Assembly (NCBI GenBank): GCA_003062345.1
Contig: PQCO01000199.1
Coordinates: forward strand, 1-30,015
Length of the DNA: 30,015 nt
Direction of reading: 5' to 3'
DNA from: Sedimenticola_A endophacoides
GTDB lineage: Bacteria > Pseudomonadota > Gammaproteobacteria > Chromatiales > Chromatiaceae
The translations under genes were made by a program, and so were the position numbers. Below the pieces are notes generated by a model. That model made no database searches. It was not told the DNA's origin and saw only the letters and a program-made list of their open reading frames with translations. Shown here in pieces: positions 16,723-24,764 of the stretch (its first letter is position 1; each line of letters starts with the position of its first letter).

Positions 16723-17319
16723 ATGTCCGGAAAGCCGTTGCTGGAGCAGCTGATGCAGGCCCTGCGCTGTCTGCCCGGGGTCGGTCCCCGCTCGGCCCAG
16801 CGCATGGCCTTTCATCTGCTGGAGCGCGATCGCGAGGGGGGGCGCCACCTGGCGCGCCTGCTGGAGGCGTCGATGGAGCGCATCGGCCACTGCGGGCGCT
16901 GCCGGACTCTGAGCGAGGAGGCGGTCTGCGCCCTGTGCGCCAACCCGCGGCGCAGCGATGCGCAGCTGTGTGTGGTGGAGAGCCCGGCGGAGGTGGCCGC
17001 CCTGGAGCAGGCGACCGATTTTGGAGGGCGCTATTTCGTCCTCGGCGGGCGGCTCTCGCCGCTCGATGGCATCGGCCCCCGGGAGATCGGTCTCGACCTG
17101 CTGGCGCGGCGATTATCCGAGGAGGGGACCGAGGAGCTGATCCTCGCCACCAATCCCACGGTCGAGGGGGAGGCTACGGCCCACTACATCGGCCAGATGG
17201 CCCGTGAGCGGGGCATCCGGGTGACACGCATCGCCCACGGCGTGCCCCTCGGCGGCGAGCTGGAGTATGTGGATGGCGGGACGCTGTCGCACGCCTTCGC
17301 CGGACGGCGCGATTATTGA
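16723..17319 (+). CDS. recR: Recombination mediator protein RecR
   Basis: RecR works with RecF and RecO to load RecA on gapped DNA. The 198-aa product has the N-terminal helix-hairpin-helix (Leu-Pro-Gly-Val-Gly-Pro-Arg-Ser-Ala-Gln-Arg), a four-Cys zinc finger (HCGRC ... CALC, about residues 54-71), a Toprim domain starting near residue 80 (Cys-Val-Val-Glu-Ser-Pro) with later Ala-Thr-Asn-Pro-Thr-Val-Glu-Gly-Glu-Ala-Thr, and a C-terminal Gly-Gly-Glu-Leu-Glu-Tyr-Val-Asp motif. Length is standard. It follows ybaB by 3 bp. Confidence 0.97.
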   Translation: MSGKPLLEQLMQALRCLPGVGPRSAQRMAFHLLERDREGGRHLARLLEASMERIGHCGRCRTLSEEAVCALCANPRRSDAQLCVVESPAEVAALEQATDFGGRYFVLGGRLSPLDGIGPREIGLDLLARRLSEEGTEELILATNPTVEGEATAHYIGQMARERGIRVTRIAHGVPLGGELEYVDGGTLSHAFAGRRDY

Positions 17320-17430
17320 CTATCCTTACCTATGGTGCGGGTAAAACACGGCAGGCCCGCCGACGCGGCGGACCGCGCATGCACAACAAGAAAGCAACCG
17401 GGACTCCATGGCGGACCCAGGGTGAACAAG

Positions 17431-17775
17431 ATGAGTGACTGCCTGTTTTGCAAAATGGCCCACGGCGAGATCAAGCCGGATGTGGTGTACGAGGATGATA
17501 CGGTACTCGGCTTCCGGGACATCAATCCCCAGGCGCCGGTGCATGTGCTGCTGATCCCCAAGCGGCACATCTCCACCCTTAACGATCTGGAGGCGGAGGA
17601 TGGCGCGTTGATCGGGAAACTCTACCTGGCGGCCAAGCGGGTGGCCGCCCAGGAGGGGGTTGCCGAGGGGGGGTATCGCACTCTGTTCAACTGTAACGGC
17701 GACGGCGGACAGGAGGTGTTTCATCTGCACCTGCACCTGCTGGGCGGTCGTCAGATGCGTTGGCCTCCGGGCTGA
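17431..17775 (+). CDS. hinT: HIT-family (HinT-like) nucleotide-binding protein
   Basis: HIT proteins of the HINT branch hydrolyse adenosine phosphoramidates. The 114-aa product starts MSDCLFCKM with the Cys-x-x-Cys pair usual in HinT, contains Asp-Ile-Asn-Pro-Gln-Ala-Pro-Val-His and Ile-Pro-Lys-Arg-His-Ile, and ends with the catalytic triad motif HLHLHLLGG. The ATG at 17431 follows a GGGTGA site at 5-nt spacing. Upstream in-frame codons would add an unrelated stretch, so they were not used. It lies about 110 bp after recR and may be transcribed with it or separately. Confidence 0.93.
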   Translation: MSDCLFCKMAHGEIKPDVVYEDDTVLGFRDINPQAPVHVLLIPKRHISTLNDLEAEDGALIGKLYLAAKRVAAQEGVAEGGYRTLFNCNGDGGQEVFHLHLHLLGGRQMRWPPG

Positions 17776-17819
17776 ACGGACACGGTAGCGGATAACCGGA
17801 GGCCATCAGGGGCTGAGCC

Positions 17820-18137
17820 ATGTCCACGATCGATTCCATCGGCGGGGTTTTCCTGCCCGCGTTGCGGCAGGAGGGGTTGGCGCCGGTCGCGCCCGCCCAT
17901 CCGGGGGATCCCGCCCAGCACCAGCCCTCCCGCCAGGCGTTGCCCGGGCCGCCGCGTGGTCCCGGCTTCCAGGCCAATCTCCAGAGTCGGCTCGATCTGT
18001 TGTACCAGCGCGGCCAGTTCGAGGCAGCCGCCGGTGACGGGCGCGGCCGCGCCGCGGTGCACGCCTACCGTAGGGTGGAGGACGCCGAGGAGCGGGAGCT
18101 GGTGGCCCGGATGCTGGGGGTGGATGAGTACGCCTGA
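17820..18137 (+). CDS. Conserved-looking hypothetical protein, 105 aa
   Basis: No function recognised. The 105-aa product has a Pro/Ala/Gln-rich, probably disordered middle (about residues 20-50) and a helical C-terminal half with Leu-Gln-Ser-Arg-Leu-Asp-Leu-Leu and a tail Glu-Arg-Glu-Leu-Val-Ala-Arg-Met-Leu-Gly-Val-Asp-Glu-Tyr-Ala. I have an impression, not checked, that similar tails occur in other gammaproteobacterial hypotheticals. It is 44 bp after the HIT gene. Its TGA stop abuts the radical SAM stop on the other strand, the two forming TGATCA (18135-18140), so neither gene has room for its own terminator. Confidence 0.65.
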   Translation: MSTIDSIGGVFLPALRQEGLAPVAPAHPGDPAQHQPSRQALPGPPRGPGFQANLQSRLDLLYQRGQFEAAAGDGRGRAAVHAYRRVEDAEERELVARMLGVDEYA

Positions 18138-19664
18138 TCAGGGTCCATCCGGGGCGTCGGCGTGCCGCCTCTGGCGGACCCCATGGCCGCCGCCTGCGTC
18201 TCCCCGGTGTTCTCTCTCCATTTCCCCCGGGGCGCGGAAATCGGGTGATCCCTTCAGTCCGCTGCGGCGGTAGTCCTCGCGCAGCAGCGCTTCGGCGCGT
18301 GCCGGCGCCACCCCGCAGCACTCGGTCATACCCCGGTAGAGCAGCGTGAACAGACGCTTCAGGGCGAAGCGGTGCAGCTGGCCGGTGGTTGCGTGTAGCC
18401 AGTCGCTGAAATCGAGGAAACGGGCGAACGGCCGTTCACCGAGCAGTGTCGGCAGGGTGTGGGAGAAGCGGCCTGAGTTGGCGATCAGCTCCCAGTAGCG
18501 GGCAAAGCGCTTCAGCCGCTGCATGGTCGGGAAATCGATCGCGGCGCTGCTGAGGATCTCGTAGGGGGGGTGCGGGTCGAAGCGCAGGCCGGCGTTTTCG
18601 CCGTGGCGGGTGATCGGGGCGCCACGCAGGCGCTTGAGCGCACCCACCTGGATCTCGTGGGGGCGCAGGCCGTACAGGCGGTCGAAGCCCGCGGCAAAGC
18701 TCTGCATCCCCTCGCCGGGCAGGCCCAGGATCAGGTCCGTGTGCAGGTGGGCGTGGCTCTGTTGCCGCAGCCAGCGCAGGTTTTCGACACTTTTGCTGTT
18801 GTCCTGGCGGCGGCTGATCAGCGCCTGCACCCCGGGGTTGAAGCTCTGCACACCCAGCTCCAGTTGCAGGCTGCCGGGGGGGAAGCGCGCCAGACGCGAG
18901 CGCAGTGTATCGGGCAGCCGGTCGGGGATCACCTCGAAGTGAAGAAACAGCGACGGGTCCATGCGTTGCAGGAAAAAGTCCAGGATTGCGCCGCTGTGGC
19001 GGGGGTCGAGATTGAAGGTCCGGTCCACGAACTTGAAGTGGCGCACCCCGCGTCGGTAGAGCCGCTCCAGCGCCTGTAGCAGGGGGTCGAGGGGGAAGGG
19101 GCGGCTGCTGCGCTCCAGGGCCGAGAGGCAGAATTCGCATTTGAACGGGCAGCCGCGCGAGGCCTCGACATAGATCACGCGGTGGGCGATATCATCGTCG
19201 CCGTAGGCGTCGTAGGGCAGGGTGAGCGCAGCCGGTTCGACGGGGGGCGGATGGATCACCCCCGGTGCGCTGCCGCCGTTCAGCAGTTGGCCGCAGAGGG
19301 TGGCGAAGGCGTGATCGGCCTGGCCGGTGATCAGGTGGTCCGCAAGGGCGACGATCGGCTGCTGCTCCCACTCGAAGCTCACCTCCGGCCCTCCCAGGAC
19401 CAGGGTCACCTCGGGGGCGATCTGCTTGAGCAGGGCCGCCACCCGGGTACTCTGCTCGACGTTCCAGATATAGACGCCAAGCCCGATGATGCGCGGCTTC
19501 CCGGCCAGCAGCCGCTCGACGATGTCGATCGGGCGGTTCTCCAGGGTGAATTCGCGCAGCGCCGTCTGCTCGCGCAGGGGGCCCATGTTGGTCAGCAGGT
19601 AGCGCAGGCCGAGGGCGCTATGGATATAGCGGGCGTTGAGGGTGGCGAGGACGATCCGGGACAT
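18138..19664 (-). CDS. B12-binding domain radical SAM protein (DUF4080 type)
   Basis: The 508-aa product has an N-terminal Rossmann-like cobalamin-binding-type domain (about residues 1-135), then a radical SAM core with the 4Fe-4S motif CPFKCEFC (about residues 173-180). Further landmarks are Phe-Val-Asp-Arg-Thr-Phe-Asn, Glu-Leu-Gly-Val-Gln-Ser, and His-Thr-Asp-Leu-Ile-Leu-Gly-Leu-Pro-Gly-Glu. The C-terminal helical DUF4080-like region ends in a low-complexity Gly/His/Arg tail. The substrate is unknown for this group; there is no visible classical DxHxxG B12 motif, so true cobalamin use is uncertain. It follows the SprT gene by 13 bp, probably in one transcript. Confidence 0.9.
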   Translation of the reverse strand: MSRIVLATLNARYIHSALGLRYLLTNMGPLREQTALREFTLENRPIDIVERLLAGKPRIIGLGVYIWNVEQSTRVAALLKQIAPEVTLVLGGPEVSFEWEQQPIVALADHLITGQADHAFATLCGQLLNGGSAPGVIHPPPVEPAALTLPYDAYGDDDIAHRVIYVEASRGCPFKCEFCLSALERSSRPFPLDPLLQALERLYRRGVRHFKFVDRTFNLDPRHSGAILDFFLQRMDPSLFLHFEVIPDRLPDTLRSRLARFPPGSLQLELGVQSFNPGVQALISRRQDNSKSVENLRWLRQQSHAHLHTDLILGLPGEGMQSFAAGFDRLYGLRPHEIQVGALKRLRGAPITRHGENAGLRFDPHPPYEILSSAAIDFPTMQRLKRFARYWELIANSGRFSHTLPTLLGERPFARFLDFSDWLHATTGQLHRFALKRLFTLLYRGMTECCGVAPARAEALLREDYRRSGLKGSPDFRAPGEMEREHRGDAGGGHGVRQRRHADAPDGP

Positions 19665-19677
19665 CGGCCCGCTTCGG

Positions 19678-20187
19678 CTAGGGCGCCGTGTCCCGGATCA
19701 GCCGCTCACCGCATTGGCGGCAGTAGTAGCGCGTTCCGGTGCCGATCCGGTTGTGCCGGATGCTGGTCAGCAGATGCGTGCGGCAGCCGCAGCGGTAGGA
19801 GAAGCGGCGCAGGGTGCGGGTGGTGGCGGGGAGAGTTTCGAAATTGTGGCAGCGGCTCGGCTCGGCTCCGAACAGTTCCATCACCTCGCGCCACTCCGGG
19901 CCGTGGGGGCGCGCCGCCGCTCCGTGGATGCGGTGGGTGACGACATGGGCCAGTTCATGGGGCACGGTGCATTGGATGAAATGCTCCCCGTGGGCTTCCA
20001 GCAGCGCCTCGTTGAGGCGGATCAGCGGTGCCGCCCCGGGTGCGAACCGCGCCTGGCCGGCACCCTGTCCGGGCAGGTCGAAACGGACCTCGATTCGCCC
20101 CAGGCGTCGTCCGTAATGGCTCTCCGCCTGGCGTTGCAGCGTCGCCAGATATTCAAGCGCGCGCTCCCGCAGTGCGTCGCGGTTCAT
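19678..20187 (-). CDS. sprT: SprT-family zinc metalloprotease
   Basis: The 169-aa product has the zinc protease motif HELAHVVTH (His and Glu of HExxH near residue 78) in the SprT context, plus a C-terminal zinc-ribbon (Cys-Gly-Cys-Arg-Thr-His, then Tyr-Tyr-Cys-Arg-Gln-Cys-Gly). Bacterial SprT function is poorly known; eukaryotic SPRTN with the same core cleaves DNA-protein crosslinks, so a role in DNA-protein crosslink repair is an analogy only. Length is normal. It is probably cotranscribed with the radical SAM gene downstream. Confidence 0.93.
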   Translation of the reverse strand: MNRDALRERALEYLATLQRQAESHYGRRLGRIEVRFDLPGQGAGQARFAPGAAPLIRLNEALLEAHGEHFIQCTVPHELAHVVTHRIHGAAARPHGPEWREVMELFGAEPSRCHNFETLPATTRTLRRFSYRCGCRTHLLTSIRHNRIGTGTRYYCRQCGERLIRDTAP

Positions 20188-20286
20188 GCCCCGGCCACCC
20201 GGATGCCTGCCGGGATCAGGCGCTGCCGGAGGGGCGAGTCGGGGGTGAAAGGGGAGGGCGGGCCGGCTTGCATCGCGCGGGTGGGG

Positions 20287-21573
20287 TCAGGGTACGGAGA
20301 CCATCAGCGAGGTCCGTTCCAGGCGTTCGGCGAGTACCTTGAGCAGGGTCTTGTTGAACTTGGTCTGCAGACGGTCGGAGGCGTTCTGCAGGAACCGGGG
20401 GCGGATCTTGACCAGGGTGATGTCTGAGCTGCTGATTACGTTGGCGCTGCGCTGGGTCTCGGTGCCGAGGATATAGGCCATCTCGCCGAAGCACTGGCCG
20501 GCGGCAAGCTCATTGAGACAGGTGCTGCCGCGGGTGATGCTGGCGGAGCCGGAGGCGATCACGAAAAACGAGTTTCCCTTGCCGCCCTCCCTGAGCAACC
20601 GGGTATGGGCGGGAAAGCGGTGCCACTTGCAGATGCGCATCACCTCCCACAGATCCACGTCGGTGAAGTCGCGGAAAAAGTCGAGCCCCTTGAGCAGGTT
20701 GAATTTCTGCGAGTCCGAGGTGATGCGCTTCTGCAGACGCAGTCGGGCGGTGAGGGCGGTGATCTCGGCGGAGAGCTCTCCGCAGTCGCGGTAGCGTCTG
20801 GCGGGGTCCTTGTCGATACACTTGTGGACGATCTCCACGATCGGCTGCAACAGGTCCGGGCGCGCCTGGTCGAGGGGGTAGGGATCGGCGCTGCAGATCT
20901 CCTTGATCATCCCCAGCTGGGTCTTGGCCTCGAACGGGAGCCGGCCGCTGAGCAGCTGATACATCACCACGCCCAGGGAGTAGATGTCGCTGCGGTGGGT
21001 GAGCTCCTGGCCCTGGATCTGCTCCGGGGACATGTATTTCGGGGTGCCGACGGCGTCCAGTACCTGGGTGGTGTCGGCGTCGCTCAGCAGGGCGGTGCCG
21101 AAATCACTGAGCATTACATGGGTGGCGCCGGTGGTGAGGATGTTGGCCGGTTTGATGTCGCGGTGGATCAATCCCTGGTTGTGGGCGTACTCCAGGCCGT
21201 TGCAGCACTTGAAGGCGATCTCCATGACATCTTCCACCGGCAGCAGGTTGTCCGGCGCGCAGTAGGGCTTGAGGGTGGTGCCGGGCACGTACTCCATGAC
21301 GATATAGAAATAGTCGTCGTCGAACCCGGCGTCGAACACGGCGACGATATGCGGGTGGTCGAGCTTGCCCGCCAGGCTCGACTCGTTGATGAACATCTTC
21401 TTGAACCGTTCGCCGGTGACGGGGTGGCTGAAGCTGTCTTGATGGGCGACCTTGATCGCCACCTCGTTGTTGCTGAACGGGTCGGAGGCGAGGTAGACGG
21501 TCGCCGTGGCTCCCCTCCCGATCTCTCGGATGATCTGGAAGCGGCCGATGAATTTTTGTTCTTGATGAGTGAT
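20287..21573 (-). CDS. Ser/Thr protein kinase fused to a cyclic-nucleotide-binding domain
   Basis: The N-terminal Hanks-type kinase has the Gly loop GRGATATV (about residue 19), VAIK lysine (41), catalytic HRDIKPAN (about 136), DFG (about 157), and TPKYMSPEQ activation-segment end (about 178). The C-terminal half (about 290-425) is a cNMP/Crp-like barrel with FGEMAYILG and the Arg-Ser-Ala-Asn phosphate-cassette position. No transmembrane segment is seen, so it is probably cytoplasmic. Start problem: between the stop of the upstream gene (21613) and the Gly loop there is no ATG, GTG or TTG in this frame. The first GTG (21462) would delete the Gly loop. I set the start at ATC 21573 (428 aa; AGGG 9 nt upstream), which is tentative; a frameshift is the alternative. 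It lies 39 bp after the 298-aa unknown gene. Confidence 0.85.
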   Translation of the reverse strand: MTHQEQKFIGRFQIIREIGRGATATVYLASDPFSNNEVAIKVAHQDSFSHPVTGERFKKMFINESSLAGKLDHPHIVAVFDAGFDDDYFYIVMEYVPGTTLKPYCAPDNLLPVEDVMEIAFKCCNGLEYAHNQGLIHRDIKPANILTTGATHVMLSDFGTALLSDADTTQVLDAVGTPKYMSPEQIQGQELTHRSDIYSLGVVMYQLLSGRLPFEAKTQLGMIKEICSADPYPLDQARPDLLQPIVEIVHKCIDKDPARRYRDCGELSAEITALTARLRLQKRITSDSQKFNLLKGLDFFRDFTDVDLWEVMRICKWHRFPAHTRLLREGGKGNSFFVIASGSASITRGSTCLNELAAGQCFGEMAYILGTETQRSANVISSSDITLVKIRPRFLQNASDRLQTKFNKTLLKVLAERLERTSLMVSVP

Positions 21574-21612
21574 CGCTCTGTACCCTGTCGGTTGGTGGTG
21601 GCTGCCCCCTGT

Positions 21613-22506
21613 TTAAGGCGTATCCCTGAATTGAATGCACTCGTCCAGATACTCCTGGGTGCTCTTCGGCATCGGTACCCTGGCCTCGGCCAGATAGGTG
21701 ATCAGGTTGACTCCAGATCGTATCAGCTTTTTACCCCGTTCGAGCTTTTCCCGGTCAGACGGGGCGTCCTTTGCATCCGGCGGATCGAATTCCTCCAGCG
21801 CCTCGCGGGCGGAGACGAACGCGGGCCAGACACGAAAGAAATTGATGTCGCCGCGCATCGTCTCCACCTGCTCGATGGCCGCCGCCGCATAGGCCTTGAT
21901 CAGCGGCTGGGCCCCCTTGAAGCGCGCTTCTCCACCGAGGGATCGTCCCAGCGTCCTGGTGATCTCTTCAATGGCGCGCACGGTCGCGGCGATCTTGCGG
22001 TAGCGTGACTCGAACACTGCGGTCAGGGGTTGGGCGAACGCCTTGAAGGGCTCCCCCCAGAGTTCGTCGATCCCCTCGTGGCCGCTGTAGTGTTTCACCT
22101 GCTTGCCCAGCTCCAGCGCCCGTTTGAAGCACTCGGCGCACTGGCGCATGAGTTCGTTGTGGTGGCTCACCTTGACCCCCTTCTCCTCCAGTTCCACGAT
22201 GGCGGTGAAGATGTCGGTGGCGCGATTGAACAGGGCGCCGGCGAGCATGGCGCCGTTGACGCGCTTTTTCGCCGGATGGGTCTCGTTGTCGAAGGCGCGC
22301 TGGGCCTCTTCCAGCTTCTCCCCCGGCGTGTTGATGCCCGATTCGGTGTGGTGGAAGGTGCGCTTGGTGAGGCTGTCGATCAGCATCTTGCGGTTGGCGA
22401 GGGTGTCTTTGGGGATCGGGTAATACCTGATCCAATACCCATCGTAATAGATGCAGTCTTTACCGTCGAAATTCTGAGTGGTGCCGTTTTTGGGCGCTTC
22501 GGTCAT
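21613..22506 (-). CDS. Hypothetical protein upstream of the kinase, 298 aa or slightly less
   Basis: Not recognised. From ATG 22506 the product begins MTEAPKNGTTQNFDGKDC, has no signal peptide or transmembrane helix, and is almost entirely charged helices (for example Lys-Leu-Glu-Glu-Ala-Gln-Arg-Ala-Phe and Glu-Cys-Phe-Lys-Arg-Ala-Leu-Glu-Leu-Gly-Lys), suggesting a helical repeat or scaffold fold. The frame extends upstream through the tRNA-Asn gene; that part is not coding. There is no strong ribosome site. TTG 22524 is an alternative. Being 39 bp upstream of the kinase, it is a candidate substrate or regulator, which is only an inference from position. Confidence 0.75.
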   Translation of the reverse strand: MTEAPKNGTTQNFDGKDCIYYDGYWIRYYPIPKDTLANRKMLIDSLTKRTFHHTESGINTPGEKLEEAQRAFDNETHPAKKRVNGAMLAGALFNRATDIFTAIVELEEKGVKVSHHNELMRQCAECFKRALELGKQVKHYSGHEGIDELWGEPFKAFAQPLTAVFESRYRKIAATVRAIEEITRTLGRSLGGEARFKGAQPLIKAYAAAAIEQVETMRGDINFFRVWPAFVSAREALEEFDPPDAKDAPSDREKLERGKKLIRSGVNLITYLAEARVPMPKSTQEYLDECIQFRDTP

Positions 22507-22633
22507 CGCATCTGCAACCGTCAAATGGTCTTTCTTCGCCTGGCGTCGCCGCCGGATGTAAAGGAATTGTAAGCCCGGCGAGAAAATAATCCAGCCCACA
22601 GTTGCTGTTTTTGCGGACGCGACAGCCAAGGGG

Positions 22634-22672
22634 TAAAAAAAACGGCCGATCTCTTGCGAGACCGGCCGTTTC
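22634..22672 (-). terminator. Terminator downstream of tRNA-Asn
   Basis: On the minus strand AACGGCCG (22670-22663) pairs with CGGCCGTT (22648-22641) around GTCTCGCAAGAGAT, followed by a run of eight T (22642-22635). It lies directly after the tRNA 3' end. Confidence 0.88.
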
Positions 22673-22679
22673 TTGAATT

Positions 22680-22755
22680 TGGCTCCTCCGACTGGGCTCG
22701 AACCAGTGACCCACGGATTAACAGTCCGTTGCTCTACCAACTGAGCTACAGAGGA
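22680..22755 (-). tRNA. tRNA-Asn(GTT)
   Basis: The 76-nt cloverleaf starts TCCTCTGTAGCTCAG and has the anticodon loop CTGTTAA with GTT at 22722-22720 (position 34-36), the T-arm GGTTCGAGCC, an acceptor 3' strand CGGAGGA, discriminator G and an encoded CCA. It is close to E. coli tRNA-Asn. Confidence 0.97.
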
Positions 22756-22772
22756 ATATTGGCGAGGCGCGT

Positions 22773-22801
22773 ATAATAGGCACCCCGAAATGGCATGTCA
22801 A
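22773..22801 (-). promoter_or_regulatory. Consensus sigma-70 promoter of tRNA-Asn
   Basis: TTGACA (22801-22796), 17-bp spacer, TATTAT (22778-22773). The discriminator ACGCGCC is GC-rich, as in stringently controlled stable-RNA promoters. The leader before the tRNA is about 10 nt. Confidence 0.88.
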
Positions 22802-22819
22802 GGGCGTGTTGGCGATTTG

Positions 22820-23383
22820 TCAGCCGCACTCGATCACCCCCCCGCCCGGGCGTCTTTCGGAGACTCTGGGGCGGCCCGTGGCGGAGAGGATCAGGGCTTT
22901 TGGATCGGTTGAGCCGGAGCCGGGGCAGAAGGTGAAGGTGGTGTTGTAGCCCTTGGCGGTGCCGGTGGGGAAAAAGATGATTCGTTTGCGTCCCCTGGTG
23001 CTGCGCGCGCTGCGGATGCGTGGGCCACCGGCGTCCGGCCGGTAGCGGCGCAGCAGCGGTTCGTCCGGGTCGCGCTGGCGGTCTCCGTCCAGATCGGGAA
23101 ACAGGATGTAGCCCGCCTGCCACTCGATGGTGGCGGCGCAGTCCCCCTGCCCGTCGTCCGGGCAGAGGACGACCGGCGTGCGCTGCTTCACCGCCTCGCT
23201 GCGGGCCAGGTGCAGGTGGGTGAGCAGGGTGTTCACCTCCGTGACGAGGCGGCTCTCCTCGCTCCAGCGGGAGAAGCCCGGCACCGCCAGGGTGAGCAGG
23301 ACGGCGGCGACGGCGAGGGTGCTGATCAGCTCGATCAGTGTTACGCCCCGCTGTACGCCGGGGCTTGCGCTTGGCCGGAACAT
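22820..23383 (-). CDS. fimT: Orphan FimT/GspH-type pseudopilin
   Basis: The 187-aa product has a basic leader ending Gln-Arg-Gly before VTLIELISTLAVAAVLLTLAV, the class III prepilin signal. It continues with Val-Pro-Gly-Phe, the GspH/FimT hallmark His-Leu-Ala-Arg-Ser-Glu-Ala-Val-Lys-Gln-Arg, a Cys pair (Val-Leu-Cys-Pro ... Asp-Cys) and the acidic loop DLDGDRQRDPDEP. The last 50 residues have further Cys and a basic Arg-rich stretch. AAGGAG sits 7 nt before ATG 23383. It stands alone between aspartate aminotransferase and tRNA-Asn, about 10 kb from the minor-pilin cluster. FimT proteins of this kind can bind DNA and aid natural uptake in some gammaproteobacteria, a possible but unproven role here. 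Confidence 0.88.
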   Translation of the reverse strand: MFRPSASPGVQRGVTLIELISTLAVAAVLLTLAVPGFSRWSEESRLVTEVNTLLTHLHLARSEAVKQRTPVVLCPDDGQGDCAATIEWQAGYILFPDLDGDRQRDPDEPLLRRYRPDAGGPRIRSARSTRGRKRIIFFPTGTAKGYNTTFTFCPGSGSTDPKALILSATGRPRVSERRPGGGVIECG

Positions 23384-23442
23384 GGCACGCTCCTTGTGCT
23401 ATGGCGCCCCGCCCATCCGTGGCGGGACCCTGCCACTATCAT

Positions 23443-23480
23443 AAAAAAGGGGCGGTGGCTGTCTGTCGGACGCCGCCCCC
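23443..23480 (-). terminator. Terminator after the aminotransferase gene
   Basis: On the minus strand a GGGGCGG stem (within 23480-23471) pairs with CCGCCCC (23455-23449) around a 15-17-nt loop, followed by six T (23448-23443). It separates the aminotransferase from the fimT-like gene. Confidence 0.8.
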
Positions 23481-23502
23481 TGGTCAATACGGAATTTTCC
23501 GA

Positions 23503-24690
23503 TTATCCCGCCAGTGCCCGCTCCAGGCGATCCAGGGCCTTGGTCAGGTTCTCCATGCTGGTGGCGATGGAGAGGCGCACGTGTCCGTCCAGGCCAAACG
23601 CCGAACCCGGCACCAGGGCGACGCCCGCATGCTCGATCAGGTGCTCGGCGAGCTCGACATCGTTGTGCACCCCGGCAATCTTGTCGATCGCCTCCTGCAC
23701 CCGGGGGAAGCAGTAGAAGGTGCCGTCGGCGGGCAGGCACTCGACGCCGGGCATGGCGTTGAGCCGCTCCACCACATAGTCATGGCGCTGCTTGAAGTGC
23801 ACCAGCATCTCATCGATGCAATCCTGGGGACCTTCCAGGGCCGCCTGGGCAGCCACCTGGGCGATCGAGGTGGGGTTGGAGGTGCTCTGGGACTGGATCT
23901 TCTTCATCGCCTTGATAATATTGGCCGGTCCGGCGGCGTAGCCGATGCGCCAGCCGGTCATGGAGTAGGCCTTGGAGACCCCGTTGAGGACCATGCAGCG
24001 ATCCCTGAGGGCGGGGCAGGCGTTGAGGATGTTGACGAACGGCTTGCCGGTCCAGCGGATGTGTTCGTACATGTCATCTGTGGCGACAACGACGTTGGGG
24101 TGGTCGAGCAGCACCTCGCCCAGGGCCGCCAGCTCCTCCTCGGTGTAGGCCATGCCGGTGGGATTGGACGGGCTGTTGATCACCACCAGGCGGGTCAGCT
24201 CGTTGATCGAGGCGTCGAGCTGCTTGGGGGTGATCTTGAAGCGCTGGCCGGCGCCGGCGTTGACCAGTACAGGGATGCCGCCGGCGAGGATCGCCATGTC
24301 CGGGTAGGATACCCAGTAGGGGACCGGAATCACCACTTCATCGCCCTCGTCCAGGGTCGCCTGGGCCAGGTTGTAGAAGCTCTGTTTACCGCCGCAGGAG
24401 ACCAGGATCTCCTCCGGGGCGTAGTCGAAGCCGTTGTCACGCTTGAACTTGTCGATGATCGCCCGCTTCAGGCCGGGCGTGCCATCCACCGGGGTGTACT
24501 TGGTGAACCCCTCGTCGATCGCCTTCCTGGCGGCCGCCTTGATGTGCTCGGGGGTGTCGAAATCGGGTTCGCCCGCCCCCAGTCCGATGACGTCCTTGCC
24601 GGCGGCGCGCATCTCCGCCGCGCGGGCGGTTACGGCAAGGGTGGGTGAGGGCTTTACGGCCATGACGCGTGCGGAAAGCTTGATACTCAT
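23503..24690 (-). CDS. aspC: Aspartate aminotransferase, PLP-dependent class I/II
   Basis: The enzyme interconverts aspartate and 2-oxoglutarate with oxaloacetate and glutamate in the cytoplasm. The 395-aa product begins MSIKLSARVMAVKPSPT and has Leu-Gly-Ala-Gly-Glu-Pro-Asp-Phe-Asp-Thr-Pro, Asn-Ser-Pro-Ser-Asn-Pro-Thr-Gly, the PLP lysine in GVSKAYSMTGWRIGY (near residue 237), and the C-terminal Arg in Val-Arg-Leu-Ser-Ile-Ala. It belongs to the I-gamma-type branch common in bacteria (often labelled aspB or aatA), not to E. coli AspC itself, so the gene symbol is approximate. The frame extends to 24798, but the standard N-terminus fixes ATG 24690. It diverges from uvrB. Confidence 0.93.
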   Translation of the reverse strand: MSIKLSARVMAVKPSPTLAVTARAAEMRAAGKDVIGLGAGEPDFDTPEHIKAAARKAIDEGFTKYTPVDGTPGLKRAIIDKFKRDNGFDYAPEEILVSCGGKQSFYNLAQATLDEGDEVVIPVPYWVSYPDMAILAGGIPVLVNAGAGQRFKITPKQLDASINELTRLVVINSPSNPTGMAYTEEELAALGEVLLDHPNVVVATDDMYEHIRWTGKPFVNILNACPALRDRCMVLNGVSKAYSMTGWRIGYAAGPANIIKAMKKIQSQSTSNPTSIAQVAAQAALEGPQDCIDEMLVHFKQRHDYVVERLNAMPGVECLPADGTFYCFPRVQEAIDKIAGVHNDVELAEHLIEHAGVALVPGSAFGLDGHVRLSIATSMENLTKALDRLERALAG

Positions 24691-24764
24691 CTGGTAAAGG
24701 CTCGACTCAGTGGTTGCAGGGAGTGGTTGTTCACCCGTCGCGGGGTCGCCTCCGCAGGGTGTGT

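Noticed and set aside
22507..22740. Upstream extension of the 298-aa gene
   Set aside because: The frame runs through the tRNA-Asn gene and its terminator, so it cannot be the normal coding start.
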